A stretch of DNA of 7,644 nucleotides from the NCBI GenBank assembly GCA_029253325.1, contig JAQWZS010000147.1:1-7644 (forward strand), given 5' to 3'. Source of the stretch: Bacteroidia bacterium. GTDB lineage: Bacteria > Bacteroidota > Bacteroidia > NS11-12g > UBA9320. Below the pieces are notes generated by a model. That model was not told where the DNA came from. It searched no databases and saw nothing but the letters and a program-made list of their open reading frames with translations. Positions 7,100 through 7,644 of the stretch are shown here, one piece after another. Position 1 is the first letter of the stretch; each line of letters begins with the position of its first letter. A program made the translations under genes and the position numbers.

Positions 7100-7117
7100 C
7101 ACTCAATTAATAATAAA

Positions 7118-7644
7118 ATGACGACAAAATCAATCGCAAGATTTAAAGTTAAAGATATTTCACTTGCAGAGTGGGGTAGAAAAGAAATTGAAATTGCCGA
7201 GGCAGAAATGCCAGGTTTAATTGCACTCCGAGAAGAATTTGGAGATGCTAAGCCTCTTGCAGGTGCAAGGATTGCTGGATGTTTACATATGACCATTCAA
7301 ACAGCTGTTCTCATTGAAACGCTTACAGCACTTGGTGCAGAGGTTTCATGGAGTAGTTGTAATATTTTCTCAACTCAAGATCAAGCTGCTGCTGCTATTG
7401 CCGCCGCTGGTATTCCTGTATTCGCATGGAAGGGAATGAATGAAGAAGAATTTGATTGGTGTATTGAGCAAACACTCCACGCTTTTGAAGACGATAAACC
7501 ATTAAATATGATCCTTGACGACGGAGGTGACTTGACAAATATGGTTTTAGATAAATACCCTGAACTAGTAAATGGGATTAAGGGAATATCTGAAGAGACC
7601 ACTACGGGTGTATTGAGATTACATGATAGACAAAAAGCAGGAAC
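7118..7644 (+). CDS. ahcY: Adenosylhomocysteinase (S-adenosyl-L-homocysteine hydrolase), 5' part
   Basis: The enzyme hydrolyses S-adenosylhomocysteine, the by-product of SAM-dependent methylation, to adenosine and homocysteine, using bound NAD in the cytosol. This recycles the methyl cycle and removes an inhibitor of methyltransferases. The window holds the first 175 codons plus two bases; the rest, including the NAD-binding domain, lies beyond the right edge, so this is a window truncation and not a broken gene. Very conserved substrate-domain blocks are present: ARIAGCLHMTIQTAVLIETL (residues 50-69, with catalytic-type His57), EVSWSSCNIFSTQDQAAAAIA, PVFAWKGMNEEEFDWCIEQTL, the MILDDGGDLTN block with Asp134/Asp135, and GISEETTTGV with Glu159/Glu160. 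The start ATG at 7118 follows an A-rich leader and a good -7 element, and the N-terminus (TTKSIARFKVKDISLAEWGR) begins as expected for the family. Confidence 0.97.
   Translation, partial: MTTKSIARFKVKDISLAEWGRKEIEIAEAEMPGLIALREEFGDAKPLAGARIAGCLHMTIQTAVLIETLTALGAEVSWSSCNIFSTQDQAAAAIAAAGIPVFAWKGMNEEEFDWCIEQTLHAFEDDKPLNMILDDGGDLTNMVLDKYPELVNGIKGISEETTTGVLRLHDRQKAG

Noticed and set aside
7032..7117. An S-adenosylhomocysteine or SAM riboswitch upstream of ahcY
   Set aside because: The spacer to the divergent gene is only 86 bp, the likely ahcY leader is about 12 bases, and no conserved hairpin or pseudoknot core is visible.
6835..7602. Open frames at 6835-7074 (plus), 7048-7296 (minus) and 7381-7602 (minus)
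   Set aside because: They are antisense to the bacilliredoxin gene or ahcY, both strongly supported by conserved motifs. The 7381-7602 frame ends in an Ala run that mirrors the conserved QAAAAIAAA block of ahcY.

Overview
The window is A+T-rich bacterial DNA from a member of the Bacteroidota, most likely a gliding or gliding-derived lineage of Flavobacteriales or a close relative. The main evidence is a cluster of type IX secretion system (T9SS) and gliding genes, which are confined to this phylum: a PorU sortase, a PorP/SprF-family outer-membrane protein and a GldJ-type lipoprotein. Perfect copies of the Bacteroidota -7 promoter element TAnnTTTG lie at plausible distances upstream of the PorP/SprF gene and ahcY. 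Shine-Dalgarno signals are mostly absent and leaders are A-rich, as is usual in the phylum. I cannot name a genus from the sequence alone.

Layout. Positions 32-3901 (minus strand) hold porU, a complete 1289-residue gingipain-fold sortase with its own C-terminal T9SS domain. A 161-bp divergent spacer carries a good promoter for the plus-strand pair that follows: a PorP/SprF-family gene (4063-5055) and, after a 70-bp gap, gldJ (5126-6550). A perfectly palindromic, bidirectional intrinsic terminator (6568-6601) separates gldJ from a convergent minus-strand bacilliredoxin gene (6618-7031). An 86-bp divergent spacer then leads to ahcY (S-adenosylhomocysteine hydrolase), which starts at 7118 and runs off the right edge.

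How the genes work together. The left 6.5 kb is an envelope module. GldJ is a lipoprotein needed for T9SS stability and gliding in Flavobacterium. PorU is the cell-surface protease that removes the sorting domain of T9SS cargo and attaches the cargo to the surface. PorP/SprF proteins are outer-membrane barrels that support secretion or anchoring of T9SS clients. The right 1.1 kb is a housekeeping sulfur/thiol pair: a CGC-motif bacilliredoxin thought to reduce mixed disulfides with low-molecular-weight thiol, and the enzyme that hydrolyses S-adenosylhomocysteine to adenosine and homocysteine.

No mobile element, CRISPR array, tRNA, rRNA or recognisable riboswitch is visible, and I see no evidence of a previously undescribed system. 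The points most worth a second look are the altered porU/gldJ gene order with a PorP/SprF gene between them, the missing catalytic cysteines and short C-terminus of GldJ, and the divergent pairing of a bacilliredoxin with ahcY.
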